NCBI GenBank assembly: GCA_905234655.1
Contig: CAJOJG010000022.1
Coordinates: 1 to 54,853, forward strand
Reading direction: 5' to 3'
Length of the DNA: 54,853 nt
Origin: an uncultured Bacteroidales bacterium
GTDB taxonomy: Bacteria > Bacteroidota > Bacteroidia > Bacteroidales > UBA3824
Shown: positions 1-8,817 of the stretch, in pieces
Numbering within the stretch: position 1 is the stretch's first letter
Layout of the letters: every line of letters begins with the position of its first letter
Position numbers and translations under genes: made by a program
Notes under the pieces: model-generated
Databases searched by the model: none
Told to the model about the DNA's origin: nothing
What the model saw: the letters and a program-made list of their open reading frames with translations, nothing else

Positions 1-138
1 CTTCCATGTGCGGGCTGCCTGTCTACAGCCCTCTTAATAAAACGCCTTGTGCTTGCTGTCAATCTTTTTCAAATATCCTCGGCGGGTGGATTGCTCCCCC
101 TCTCGCCAGTGCGGGAATCTCGTTCCCGAAAGACGCTG

Positions 139-170
139 CAAAGTTACTCACTTTTCCGCCGCCGCTCCAA
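139..170 (-). promoter_or_regulatory. Leftward promoter P1 (TTG-N21-TAACTTTG)
   Basis: On the minus strand, TTG (complement of 168-170) is followed after 21 bases by TAACTTTG (complement of 139-146). This is an exact match to the Bacteroidota -33/-7 consensus. Transcription would start near base 132 and run off the left edge. Confidence 0.65.
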
Positions 171-291
171 ATTTTTCAGGTTAACTTTTCGTTAAGTGTT
201 TGTCCCGTGGCGTTCAGGCTGCGTGTCCTCATGCAACTATCAAACTTTGATGCCTTTTGTCAATGTGCGTCTTTCTTTGTGTTTGCGGGTG

Positions 292-323
292 CAAAGATAC
301 GCACTTTCCAGCCCATTCTCCAA
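292..323 (-). promoter_or_regulatory. Leftward promoter P2 (TTG-N21-TATCTTTG)
   Basis: On the minus strand, TTG (complement of 321-323) is followed after 21 bases by TATCTTTG (complement of 292-299). It sits 153 bases upstream of P1 with the same spacing, so the two form a tandem promoter pair for the unit to the left. Confidence 0.65.
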
Positions 324-422
324 ATCTTTTTGAAACTTTTTTCAAAATTTTTTACTATATGGTGGATGCCAGGGGGTTGCAAGGGGTGCGGAAAGTGATT
401 AAGATAATTTAAAAAGATTTTT

Positions 423-453
423 TTGCCTATCAATATTTTTTTTTCTAATTTAG
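423..453 (+). promoter_or_regulatory. Probable pta promoter
   Basis: TTG at 423-425, a 20-base spacer and TAATTTAG at 446-453, one mismatch from TAnnTTTG. It would start transcription near base 460, leaving a leader of about 40 bases before the pta ATG. A similar TTAG-ending -7 element lies before the SPFH gene. Confidence 0.5.
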
Positions 454-500
454 CAATCTGAAACAGCATACACATAAAACAACATAAATAACTGAAATCC

Positions 501-1502
501 ATGACATTACTGGAAACAATCAGAGAAAACGCAAAGAAAGCCGGAAAGCGAATCGTGCTTCCTGAAGGCGAAGAAGAGCGTACACTCAAGGCCGCCGACG
601 TAATACTCGGCGAAGGAATCGCACAACTCGTGCTCATCGGAAACCCCGACAAAATCGCTCAAGAAGCCGACAAATTCGGCCTCAAAAACATCTCCAAGGC
701 TACAATAGTAGATACAAAGTCCTGCGACAAAAAACAGGCATACGCCGAACTCATGGCGCAAATCCGCGCTGCCAAAGGCATGACTGTCGAAAAAGCTCTC
801 AAACAGCTCGACAGCCCTTACTACCTCGGCACGCTTATGATAAAGGCTGGCGACGCTGACGGCATGGTGGCGGGCGCAATATGCTCTACCGCAGACACTA
901 TCCGCCCTGCACTCCAGTACATCAAGACCGCTCCTGGCGTTAGCACAGTTTCAGGCGCATTCGTGGTGGTCGTACCCAAAAAAGAATACGGTCAAGAAGG
1001 CGTGTTCCTATTCGCAGACTGCGCCGTAACTATCGCTCCGACCGCTCAGCAACTCGCTGATATTGCAGTAATTAGCGCAAAAACTGCAAAAGCCCTCGCT
1101 GGCATCGACCCAAAAGTGGCAATGCTCAGTTTCTCGACCAAAGGCTCGGCACAGAGCGACGAAGTGGACAAAGTAGTGGAAGCTACAAAACTCGCACAGG
1201 CTGCCGCTCCCGAACTTGACATCGACGGCGAACTCCAGGCCGATGCTGCAATGGTTCAGAAAGTTGCAGACCTCAAGGCTCCTGGAAGCCATGTCGCCGG
1301 AAAGGCAAACGTGCTTGTGTTCCCGTCATTGGAAGCCGGAAACATTGGCTACAAACTCGTACAACGCCTCGCCGGTGCAGACGCAGTGGGTCCAATCCTC
1401 CAAGGCATGGCCGCTCCTGTCAATGACCTCTCGCGTGGCTGCTACGTGGAAGACATCATCAACATGGTGGCTATCACCGCACTACAAGCCGCCGCAAAAT
1501 AA
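501..1502 (+). CDS. pta: Phosphate acetyltransferase
   Basis: Interconverts acetyl-CoA plus phosphate and acetyl phosphate plus CoA in the cytoplasm. With acetate kinase next door it forms the acetate-producing, ATP-yielding end of fermentation. The 333-residue protein is the short single-domain Pta type, with the family opening (KRIVLPEGEEERTLKAA near residue 16) and a conserved C-terminal part ending GCYVEDIINMVAITALQA. It lacks the N-terminal regulatory DRTGG/BioD-like domains of long enterobacterial Pta. The ATG at 501 is the first in frame and gives the expected N-terminus. It is followed by ackA after 194 bases containing AT-rich palindromes. Assignment is secure by family similarity and context. 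Confidence 0.97.
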   Translation: MTLLETIRENAKKAGKRIVLPEGEEERTLKAADVILGEGIAQLVLIGNPDKIAQEADKFGLKNISKATIVDTKSCDKKQAYAELMAQIRAAKGMTVEKALKQLDSPYYLGTLMIKAGDADGMVAGAICSTADTIRPALQYIKTAPGVSTVSGAFVVVVPKKEYGQEGVFLFADCAVTIAPTAQQLADIAVISAKTAKALAGIDPKVAMLSFSTKGSAQSDEVDKVVEATKLAQAAAPELDIDGELQADAAMVQKVADLKAPGSHVAGKANVLVFPSLEAGNIGYKLVQRLAGADAVGPILQGMAAPVNDLSRGCYVEDIINMVAITALQAAAK

Positions 1503-1554
1503 ACATTGACACCACCGCCGCCTTACGGCGACGGAAATGTTTTATATAAACACA

Positions 1555-1638
1555 AATTAAAACGAATTATAGTGAATTAAAACGAATTTCTTAATAAAAA
1601 TTCGCTATAATTCGTTGCAATTCGTTTTAATTTTCGTT
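1555..1638. repeat. AT-rich palindromic intergenic repeat between pta and ackA
   Basis: The block has repeated AATTAAAACGAATT-like units and their complements. Arms at about 1561-1578 and 1599-1616 pair almost perfectly (one wobble) around a 20-base loop. A second pairing can be drawn between 1557-1568 and 1619-1631. There is no T-run, so it is not an obvious terminator. The ackA terminator contains related units. Confidence 0.6.
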
Positions 1639-1696
1639 CAAAAAAAGATCGCCGACAGGCGTCCAACAAGAAAATTTACGTTAATAAACAAAGGAC

Positions 1697-2899
1697 ATGA
1701 AGATATTAGTAATAAATTGTGGAAGTTCGTCGCTTAAATACCAACTCATCGACATGCCCGCCGGTGAGGTTCTCGCAAAAGGCGGCGTGGAAAAGATTGG
1801 CATGGCAGACTCATTCCTCAAACATGCAAAGGGCGACGGCCCAAAGACACGCATCGACCAGCCGATGAACGACCACCAGGACGCAATAGAACTCGTCCTC
1901 AACACTCTCACTGACAAAGAACTCGGCGTAATATCGTCGCTCAACGAAATTGAAGCAGCCGGACACCGCGTACTCCACGGCGGCGAATTTTTCAAGGGCA
2001 GTGTCGTTATCAACGACGAAGTCATCAACAAAATTGAAGAAATCGCGCCACTCGGCCCGCTCCACCAGATGGCAAACCTCAAGGGTATCCGAGCAATGAA
2101 AAAAGCAATGCCGGCACTCCCGCAAGTGGCTGTGTTCGACACCGCCTTCCACCAGACGATCCCCGACTACGCATATATGTACGCAATTCCATACGAATTG
2201 TACGAAAAACTCCACATCCGCCGCTACGGTTTCCATGGCACAAGCCACAGGTACGTATCGAAGCGCGCATGTGAAATCCTCGGTCTCGACTACAACAACT
2301 CAAAACTCATCACCTGCCACATCGGCAACGGCGCATCGCTCGCCGCGATCGTCAATGGCAAGGTCATCGACACATCCATGGGACTGACACCGTGCGAAGG
2401 CGTCGTTATGGGCACACGCTGCGGCGTAATCGACCCCGCCGTGTTCCCCTACCTATTCGAAAACGGCGCATTGAAGCCCGAGGACATGAACAACTTCATC
2501 AACAAGCAGTCCGGCGTACTCGGCGTGAGCGGTGTATCGTCCGACATGCGCGACGTTGAGGAGGCGGCATTTGTGCGCAAGGAGTACCGCGCAGCCCTCG
2601 CCTGCAAGATGCAGGACTACAGCATCAAGAAATACGTCGGCGCATACATGGCTGCCATGAACGGATGCGACGCAATAGTATTCACAGGCGGCATCGGCGA
2701 GAAGGGCGACACGACAAGGCGTGGCGTGGCGATGAACCTCGAATGGCTCGGCGTGGAATTTGACGACACTGTCAACACCGGACTGCGCGACAAGGAAATG
2801 GTAATCAGCAAGCCGACATCGAAGGTGAAGGTTGTCGTTGTGCCGACAAACGAGGAACTCGTAATCGCACAAGACACACTCGAATTGGTGAAAGACTAA
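1697..2899 (+). CDS. ackA: Acetate kinase
   Basis: Transfers the phosphoryl group of acetyl phosphate to ADP, giving acetate and ATP, in the cytoplasm. The 400-residue length is typical of the family. The N-terminal phosphate-binding motif (ILVINCGSSSLKYQLID, residues 3-19) is intact. So are the RRYGFHGTSHRYV region near residue 180, the HIGNGASLAAI motif, and the C-terminal FTGGIGE motif of the ASKHA fold. The ATG at 1697 is preceded by AAGGA, a plausible ribosome site. It lies downstream of pta on the same strand and is closed by a hairpin terminator, so the two probably form one unit, possibly with attenuation at the palindromes between them. Confidence 0.98.
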   Translation: MKILVINCGSSSLKYQLIDMPAGEVLAKGGVEKIGMADSFLKHAKGDGPKTRIDQPMNDHQDAIELVLNTLTDKELGVISSLNEIEAAGHRVLHGGEFFKGSVVINDEVINKIEEIAPLGPLHQMANLKGIRAMKKAMPALPQVAVFDTAFHQTIPDYAYMYAIPYELYEKLHIRRYGFHGTSHRYVSKRACEILGLDYNNSKLITCHIGNGASLAAIVNGKVIDTSMGLTPCEGVVMGTRCGVIDPAVFPYLFENGALKPEDMNNFINKQSGVLGVSGVSSDMRDVEEAAFVRKEYRAALACKMQDYSIKKYVGAYMAAMNGCDAIVFTGGIGEKGDTTRRGVAMNLEWLGVEFDDTVNTGLRDKEMVISKPTSKVKVVVVPTNEELVIAQDTLELVKD

Positions 2900-2932
2900 C
2901 TAAGTTCATTTTTTTCAAAAAGTAAATTAAAG

Positions 2933-2974
2933 CGAATTGAATCGAATTTTAATTCGATTTGATTCGTTTTTTTT
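2933..2974 (+). terminator. Terminator after ackA
   Basis: Arms CGAATTGAATCGAATT (2933-2948) and 2951-2966 pair with two G-U wobbles around a 2-base loop and are followed by eight T residues. It is built from the same AATTCG-type units as the pta-ackA palindrome. Confidence 0.75.
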
Positions 2975-3006
2975 AAAGTCATTGCGGTAACAAAAAATTC
3001 AAGCTT

Positions 3007-4149
3007 ATGAAAGTGGCGATTATAATACTAATGCTCATTGCATCGACGGCGGCGGCCCAAAATTTCGCTGTAATCAGAAACCTCGAAAACCAGAACGTCG
3101 GGCAGTGCGAGTACGACAGCGCGTCAAACACGATAACCTTCGAGCCGTATGTCGACAGCGTCAACACGTGCGCCGTATGGTTCAACTTTGGCGTAACGGG
3201 CTACCGCATGGACACTGTGCTGACCTTCAAGTCAAAATTCAAGGCGACAGTCCACCGTCCAACATATCCAGCAATCAGCAATGACAACACCACTTTCACC
3301 CTCCACAAACAAAACGGGAAACACTCGGACTTGAACCTGCAAATAAAGCCGCAAAACGACACTACTTACATCGCCACCGGCCACCCGTACACGTACACAC
3401 GACTTAACAACTTTCTTAATTCACACGACAACCCAAGCGTCATGTCCTCCGAGACAATCATGACCACTAAAAACGGCCTTGACGTGAAACTGCTGACAAT
3501 CACAAAATCCAAACGCGGCAAAAAAAAGCTGATTTGGATAATATGCCGCCAACACGCTTTCGAGAGCGTTGGAAACTATGTGATGGAAGGAATGTTAAGA
3601 TACTTATTATCTGACAGTTGCAGCAAGAAACTACTCAAAAACCATATCTTCAAGATTGTGCCGATGGTGGATGTCGAGAGCGTAGTCAACGGACAGAGCG
3701 GCCGCATGTCGCTGCCTGTGGACTATAACCGTGACTGGGAAAATCCCAAACGCACGGTCATTAGGCTCATCGAGGACGAGATTAAGTCTACGGCTCAAAA
3801 GCACGACTACAAAATATTTTGGGACATTCACGGAACATTCCCGGGCGGTGCTCCCAACGGCAACTTCTCGTACTTCGACCTCAACTCCACGCCGTCCAAG
3901 CACGGCAATATCCTCGACTACTGGCACAAATACGCCACAATATCAGGCTACATGCCAATCCCAATCAGCGACAACCTCAACAAATATGACGGAATGACAG
4001 CCGACTGGTGGAACGAAATTAACTACGGCTCGTCGCTGCTGTTCTCGTCGACACTCGAAATCGACTGGGCTATAAGTCCCAAAAAACATGAATACACGCC
4101 CGCCGACTACATTACAATCGGCAAAATGATGATACAGGCACTCGAATAG
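3007..4149 (+). CDS. Secreted M14-family zinc carboxypeptidase-like protein
   Basis: Probable zinc metallo-carboxypeptidase acting outside the cytoplasm. A signal peptide covers residues 1-17 (cleavage after AAA). The C-terminal half carries the M14 zinc site: H183 and E186 in RQHAFESVG, and H275 in FWDIHGTFPGG. An acidic catalytic candidate is E351 in STLEIDWA. An NRDWE segment (residues 241-245) takes the place of the usual substrate-binding NR motif. The N-terminal 130 residues look like the beta-sandwich that precedes the peptidase in cytosolic-carboxypeptidase-type (M14B-like) proteins. Substrate is unknown. It is convergent with the head-GIN lipoprotein gene, with only 4 bases between them, and a second, different M14 gene lies nearby. 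Confidence 0.85.
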   Translation: MKVAIIILMLIASTAAAQNFAVIRNLENQNVGQCEYDSASNTITFEPYVDSVNTCAVWFNFGVTGYRMDTVLTFKSKFKATVHRPTYPAISNDNTTFTLHKQNGKHSDLNLQIKPQNDTTYIATGHPYTYTRLNNFLNSHDNPSVMSSETIMTTKNGLDVKLLTITKSKRGKKKLIWIICRQHAFESVGNYVMEGMLRYLLSDSCSKKLLKNHIFKIVPMVDVESVVNGQSGRMSLPVDYNRDWENPKRTVIRLIEDEIKSTAQKHDYKIFWDIHGTFPGGAPNGNFSYFDLNSTPSKHGNILDYWHKYATISGYMPIPISDNLNKYDGMTADWWNEINYGSSLLFSSTLEIDWAISPKKHEYTPADYITIGKMMIQALE

Positions 4150-4153
4150 CCCG

Positions 4154-4861
4154 CTATTGCCTTGCCTCGATGCTGCCCGAGCCAGTGATGTATTTACTTA
4201 TCATCGACGGCTTTCCGCTATACACCAAACTGCCTGAACCTGCGACAATTACGCTCAGGCTTCCCACAGTGTTCACAAAAGAACTGCCCGAACCTGCCAC
4301 CTTCGCCACGACAGAGCCAGCCACAAGATTGTCCGCCAGGATATTCCCTGCATCGCGAGTGACACACGAAAGCTCGGCTGCTTGACCGGCAAAATTGATA
4401 TTGCCACTGCCAAAATTATAAAGCTTTATTGCACCGTCCGAAACAATATTCTTGCACGTTACCGAGCCATTGCCGGAGAGCCGGACTTCAAAGTCATGGA
4501 CAGAGAATTTATCTTGCATAGTGACCGGGACATGCCCCTTGGTTTCGAGATAAGTTATGGACGGCATGGTCACGACCACCGAAATATTGGACGAAATCGG
4601 CTGGTTGCGACATTCGACATACAGACAGCCGCCCTTTTGGATGGCGTATATCGAGCCGACTATATTGTCGTCAGCCGTAATGCGCACATCGTACCGGTCC
4701 CTCTGCATGATAGCCAGCGTCATGTCACCACTTATACTGATGCTGTTAAAATCCTGAACGTCACGGATTTCGGTCAATACATTGCCAGAGCCGCTGCGCT
4801 TGCCGCATGAAACTAAAAGCACAAGGCTTAACAACATTAAATATGTCACAATCTTCTTCAT
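4154..4861 (-). CDS. Head-GIN domain (DUF2807) lipoprotein
   Basis: Predicted envelope lipoprotein: residues 1-18 form a signal sequence with lipobox LLVSC (Cys19). The remaining 215 residues form the repetitive right-handed beta-helix of the putative auto-transporter adhesin, head GIN (DUF2807) family. The repeats contain GNGSV, GSGNINF and GSGSLVYSG turns that recur about every 20 residues. Function in the family is unproven; an adhesive or cell-envelope role is usually guessed. A TAACTTTG -7 element lies on the minus strand at 4893-4900. The gene is divergent from the 551-residue carboxypeptidase gene. Confidence 0.85.
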   Translation of the reverse strand: MKKIVTYLMLLSLVLLVSCGKRSGSGNVLTEIRDVQDFNSISISGDMTLAIMQRDRYDVRITADDNIVGSIYAIQKGGCLYVECRNQPISSNISVVVTMPSITYLETKGHVPVTMQDKFSVHDFEVRLSGNGSVTCKNIVSDGAIKLYNFGSGNINFAGQAAELSCVTRDAGNILADNLVAGSVVAKVAGSGSSFVNTVGSLSVIVAGSGSLVYSGKPSMISKYITGSGSIEARQ

Positions 4862-4892
4862 AGGATATTTATCTTTTGATGTTAGACGCTCG

Positions 4893-4900
4893 CAAAGTTA
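4893..4900 (-). promoter_or_regulatory. -7 element of the head-GIN gene
   Basis: Minus-strand TAACTTTG matches the -7 consensus exactly. No TTG stands at the standard 19-21-base distance (nearest is 24), so only this half is supported. Transcription would start near 4886, about 25 bases before the ATG. Confidence 0.45.
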
Positions 4901-4974
4901 AAAAGTTTTATTATATAATAACGCCAATAACAAAAAATAATTTCACTAAAACCAAAATTTCACACTTTTTGGGA

Positions 4975-5005
4975 TTGTGGGTTCGAGAATATTTTTTTAA
5001 CTTTG
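4975..5005 (+). promoter_or_regulatory. Promoter of the 551-aa carboxypeptidase, near-leaderless
   Basis: TTG at 4975-4977, a 20-base spacer and TAACTTTG at 4998-5005 match the consensus exactly. The usual start point about 7 bases after the -7 element is base 5012, directly before the ATG at 5013. The transcript should have little or no leader. Confidence 0.7.
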
Positions 5006-5012
5006 GGCTACA

Positions 5013-6668
5013 ATGAAAAAGATAATATTAGCCATACTCGCACTCCTAATGGCGGCTCGTTCCTACCCGCAGGATTACCTCGTCGAAATCCCCACAGAAA
5101 ATGCCAAGGACATCGGCCGCATATCCCGCGCCGTCTCCATCGACAATGCCCGTAACGGCACGATAACCGCATACGCGAACGAAAACGAACTCGTCGAACT
5201 GCGTAAAATACTGTCGCAAAGCCAGTTCCGCTCATACAGAATGTCACTGTCAAAAAGCGGCGACTACATCGACATGGCGGACAAAATCGAGGACATGAAA
5301 GACTGGGCACACTACCCGACATACGAAACGTACATCGAAATGATGGAAGACTTCACGAGACGCTGCCCCGAGCTATGCGAGTTAGTCGAAATCGGAAAAT
5401 CCGTCGAAAACCGCAAAATCCTTGCCTTAAGGCTCACAGCCGAGGGCGACACGACGGCGCGCCCACGATTTTTCCTGACCTCAACAATGCACGGCGACGA
5501 GACTTGCGGCTTCATACTGAGCCTCCGGCTGATAGACTACCTTTTGACAAATTATGGCACTGACAGCGCGACGAGCCGAATATTGGACAACATAGTGCTG
5601 TACATCAACCCGCTCTCTAACCCCGACGGCACATACCGGGGCGGGAATGCCACTGTCGCCCGGGCGCAAAGATATAACGCGAACAACATAGACCTCAACC
5701 GCAATTTTCCACAAATCGGCGCAGTAGCCAAATCCACAAGCAGTTACGAGCCGGAGACCGTGGCGATGATGGACTTTGCCAAGAGCCGGAGGTTCACCAT
5801 GTCGGCAAACATGCACGGCGGCGACGAGGTCTTGAACTACCCGTGGGACAGTTTTTATGAATACGAACTTTCACTGCCCGACAAGCCATGGTTCGAGGCC
5901 ATCTGTTCAAAATACATCGCCACACTCCGCGCCCACGCGCCTAACGCCATGAAATCCGTCAACGCCAAAGGCTACGTCTTCGGCAGCGAATGGTACAAAG
6001 TCTCTGGCGGACGGCAGGACTGGATGATGGCCTCCCAAAGATGCCGTGAGATTACGATAGAACTTTCCAACATCAAGCTCCTGCGGTGCGACCTCTTGGA
6101 CGAATACTGGCAGCGCAACCGCGACGCGCTCATCGCCTTCCTCGGCGACGCGCTCCAGGGCATAAGCGGGCGTGTAACAAGTATGGACGGCAAACCTATT
6201 GAGGCTCAGATATATCTCGACGGACACGATGCCAACTTCTCGTCCGTCAAGTGCGACAAGGAAGGCATGTTTTTCAGACCCACACTCGCCGGACGGCAAT
6301 ACGAAGTGTGCGCAGTCGCAGACGGTTACGAGACCCAATGCAAGCCTGTCAGCACGACAGAAAACGAACTTACAGCCCTCGATTTCACGCTCAACGAGGG
6401 CATCTCTGAATACACGGCGACGGAAAACATCGCCGTAAAGACCTCAAAACCAGCCATAACCATAATCGACGACATGATGACCGCGACATCGGACTTGGAA
6501 ATCGACAGGCTCATAGTCACTGACATCCTCGGCCGCACAGTCGCCACGTACCGTCCACACTCCACAACGTTCAGATGCCCGACGTACAATTTTAACAGTG
6601 GCATTTACGTTATCAGAATACAAACCGGCACGACCGCCACATCAACCAAAATATTTATAAACAAATGA
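5013..6668 (+). CDS. T9SS-sorted M14 zinc carboxypeptidase
   Basis: Predicted secreted metallo-carboxypeptidase of 551 residues. Order of parts: signal peptide (about 1-18), an N-terminal pro-region (to about 95), the M14 catalytic domain (about 100-375), a carboxypeptidase-regulatory-like beta-sandwich (about 380-455) and a C-terminal type A T9SS sorting domain ending GIYVIRIQTG...KIFINK. Visible site residues are H160 and E163 (MHGDE), N229/R230 (IDLNRNFP), H268 (ANMHGGDE) and E350 (ITIEL). This is a complete and conventional M14 set. It should be exported by Sec and then moved across the outer membrane by T9SS. The stop overlaps the start of the YwqK gene (ATGA), so the two are co-translated. 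Confidence 0.92.
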   Translation: MKKIILAILALLMAARSYPQDYLVEIPTENAKDIGRISRAVSIDNARNGTITAYANENELVELRKILSQSQFRSYRMSLSKSGDYIDMADKIEDMKDWAHYPTYETYIEMMEDFTRRCPELCELVEIGKSVENRKILALRLTAEGDTTARPRFFLTSTMHGDETCGFILSLRLIDYLLTNYGTDSATSRILDNIVLYINPLSNPDGTYRGGNATVARAQRYNANNIDLNRNFPQIGAVAKSTSSYEPETVAMMDFAKSRRFTMSANMHGGDEVLNYPWDSFYEYELSLPDKPWFEAICSKYIATLRAHAPNAMKSVNAKGYVFGSEWYKVSGGRQDWMMASQRCREITIELSNIKLLRCDLLDEYWQRNRDALIAFLGDALQGISGRVTSMDGKPIEAQIYLDGHDANFSSVKCDKEGMFFRPTLAGRQYEVCAVADGYETQCKPVSTTENELTALDFTLNEGISEYTATENIAVKTSKPAITIIDDMMTATSDLEIDRLIVTDILGRTVATYRPHSTTFRCPTYNFNSGIYVIRIQTGTTATSTKIFINK

Positions 6669-7909
6669 AAAAGATAATACTCGCAGCAGCCATCATGGCG
6701 TTTGCCCTCGGCGCGCAAGCCCAGGACAAGAAACTCGACAAAGTTAAGCAACTCTTTGAAAACGAGAGTTATACAGAATGTATGGAAGCCGCAAAGAAGT
6801 ACAATGCGTCCAATCCGCAGAAACCCGACGGCGTATACATCCTGGCGTTCACATACCACAGGATTTTCCGCCAAACCCCTCAAAAGGAATATAACCTCAC
6901 GTCCGCCGAAAATACTCTATATCAAGCGTTTAACAAAGACAAGGACAAGACCGTCCGTTTGAACTACAAGGCGGAAGTCGACTCCCTGAAAGCCACGATA
7001 ACCGAGTTCCAGGACAAATTCTACGCTGCCGGCGACAATAAGAAAGCCGGACAACACGCGATGATGTTGGCGAAGATTTTCAACGACACGACCGAAATCT
7101 ACAAGCGCATATACATGCCGGAACTTTTCGCCGCGCCGGTGACATACGGCAAGACCCTCGCCGCATACGAAGGCCCGACTAACCAGACCGACGTGACGGG
7201 AAAAAGGATTGGAGTGTGGATAGAGACCTACCCAAACGGAAACCGCAAGTCACAGATTAACTTCGAGGGCGGCAAACCGCGCGGCGACTACTACAAATTC
7301 TACGAGCGCGGCGGCGTGAGCGCGCACCTTTACATGATAGACGACGACCGCGCCTCCGCAATCCTCTACAACGAGGACGGCGACCGCGTGGCGATGGGCT
7401 ACTACTACAAGCGTCAAAAGGACAGCCTATGGCAGTACCTCGAAAGCGACTCTATCCTCGTCGCCGAGGAAAACTACACAAAAGGCGTTAAAAATGGCCT
7501 GGAAACCACATACTTCCCATACGGGCTGCCAGCCGAGGAAGTCAACTGGAAAAACGGCGTGAAGGACGGCGTATGGAAACGCTACCACGACATCGGGACA
7601 ATACTTTTTGAGGCTAAATATGTCAATGGCAAACTCGAAGGCCTCTACACAAAATACAACACAAAGGGCGAAATCGAACTTACCGGCAACTACAAGAACG
7701 ATGTCAAGCACGGCGAGTGGAAGGAGTACGACCCAAAGACAAAGAAATACAAATCAATCAAATACATAAACGGCGAACTTGAAAACGCCGCCGAGGAAGA
7801 CCTCAAAGAATCAAAAATGATCGAAAAACAATCCGAGGAAGGCAAATATCTGCCCGACCCTGTGGACTTCCACAACAACCCCGAAGAGTTTTTCGACCAA
7901 AGGCGTTGA
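6665..7909 (+). CDS. Secreted YwqK/MORN-repeat protein
   Basis: A 414-residue exported protein: signal peptide at 1-19, then a helical TPR-like part (about 20-165), followed by MORN-type repeats. Repeats of the form GVW-x-YPNGNRKSQINFEGGKPRG, GVWKRYHDIGTILFEAKYVNGKLEG and GEWKEYDPKTK fit the toxin-antitoxin system YwqK-like family, a name that does not imply an antitoxin role here. The tail is charged. The start codon overlaps the stop of the T9SS carboxypeptidase by 4 bases, which suggests translational coupling. Molecular function is unknown; a cell-surface or periplasmic scaffold role is an inference. Confidence 0.85.
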   Translation: MKKIILAAAIMAFALGAQAQDKKLDKVKQLFENESYTECMEAAKKYNASNPQKPDGVYILAFTYHRIFRQTPQKEYNLTSAENTLYQAFNKDKDKTVRLNYKAEVDSLKATITEFQDKFYAAGDNKKAGQHAMMLAKIFNDTTEIYKRIYMPELFAAPVTYGKTLAAYEGPTNQTDVTGKRIGVWIETYPNGNRKSQINFEGGKPRGDYYKFYERGGVSAHLYMIDDDRASAILYNEDGDRVAMGYYYKRQKDSLWQYLESDSILVAEENYTKGVKNGLETTYFPYGLPAEEVNWKNGVKDGVWKRYHDIGTILFEAKYVNGKLEGLYTKYNTKGEIELTGNYKNDVKHGEWKEYDPKTKKYKSIKYINGELENAAEEDLKESKMIEKQSEEGKYLPDPVDFHNNPEEFFDQRR

Positions 7910-7918
7910 CCCCCTGCC

Positions 7919-8719
7919 CTACGGATGCTTCGTCTTCTCGTACACAACCTCCTGAACCTGCACAGTCACCATCGCCGAAAAGTAGCCAAGGCAGGTGACA
8001 TCGGGGTCGGAGCATCTGAAAATCGGCGCGGGGTTCATGTTGTCGATTTGGAGGCCGTAGAGGTAGTCGTAGGTAGCGCGGTCGATGGTCATAATCTCGA
8101 AACGCATCTTGTCGCCGTCGTAGAGAATCATCTCCTCGTCGAACTCCATGTCGCTGTCGTAATACAACCCCAAATCAACCGGGAACTCGCCCTTGCCGCT
8201 CGTGGTGCCCCAATAGTAAATCTTGCCATTACGGAAGATATTGATTCTCAGGAATTTCTCAACACTATCGGAATTGTCCACCACAAGAAACTCCCAGCAC
8301 TGCATCCAGTCCACAAACTCCGCCCAGACAAACTCCGGCCCGGTGGTCTTTACCGGCTCGCTGGCGGTGGATTGAGCGGTGTAGGTCAAGCCATCGTTCT
8401 TTACTTCGAGGGTGTAGGTGCGCCCCGGCTCCACGTCGATGTTCTGCGCGGGACGGTAGACGCCGTCGCTGCCGAAATCGAGTTCCACGGCCGTGCCGTC
8501 CTCGCCGATGATGCGCACCGACTCGCATTGGATTCCGGGACTTTTAACCGAATCGCCCATATTGCGTGTGCGGGTGAACTTTACCTCCGTATTCTCGCTC
8601 GACAAGATGCCCTCTATGACCGGCAGCGGGTCGATGTCCTTGTAGTCGAGGTCTATCTCCTTCTCGCACGAGGCGAGTATCGCGGTTGCCGCCGCAAAAA
8701 TGTAAAATATTTTTTTCAT
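7919..8719 (-). CDS. DUF4249 lipoprotein
   Basis: A 266-residue lipoprotein with signal sequence and lipobox ILASC (Cys18), followed by EKEIDLDYKDIDPLPVIEGILS, the typical opening of DUF4249 proteins. The rest is beta-rich, with a DPDVTCLGYFSA region near the C-terminus, also typical of the family. DUF4249 genes are characteristically found directly after TonB-dependent receptors, as here (98 bases downstream of one on the same strand). It probably acts at the outer membrane as the partner of that receptor. The ligand is unknown. It converges with the YwqK gene. Confidence 0.9.
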   Translation of the reverse strand: MKKIFYIFAAATAILASCEKEIDLDYKDIDPLPVIEGILSSENTEVKFTRTRNMGDSVKSPGIQCESVRIIGEDGTAVELDFGSDGVYRPAQNIDVEPGRTYTLEVKNDGLTYTAQSTASEPVKTTGPEFVWAEFVDWMQCWEFLVVDNSDSVEKFLRINIFRNGKIYYWGTTSGKGEFPVDLGLYYDSDMEFDEEMILYDGDKMRFEIMTIDRATYDYLYGLQIDNMNPAPIFRCSDPDVTCLGYFSAMVTVQVQEVVYEKTKHP

Positions 8720-8744
8720 AGTATTTTTGTATTACCTATCAGTG

Positions 8745-8812
8745 TTTTTTTTGAACACGGAAAACACGGAAGGACACGAAAATTCAGTGTATTCGGTGTT
8801 TTCCGTGACCAA
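8745..8812. repeat. Decayed ACGGAA-type intergenic repeat, copy 1
   Basis: Between the TonB receptor and DUF4249 genes lies GAACACGGAAAACACGGAA followed by GGACACGAA and, in the other orientation, GTGTTTTCCGTGACC. The same word family appears at 32970-33037. It looks like an intergenic repeat rather than a structured element. Confidence 0.55.
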
Positions 8813-8817
8813 GAATA

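Larger units (their letters stand above)
1..500. other. Non-coding region left of pta
   Basis: No convincing gene is present. The short frames here have no recognisable protein character. The region holds two leftward promoters (described separately), a G/C-rich dyad near 112-128 (GGGAA...TTCCC) and, next to pta, an AT-rich stretch with the pta promoter. Read leftward, the transcript would begin near base 132 and contain an ATATTTGAAAAAGATTGACA stretch. That is loosely like the boxA-type leaders before Bacteroidota rRNA genes, but the downstream gene lies outside the window. Confidence 0.6.
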
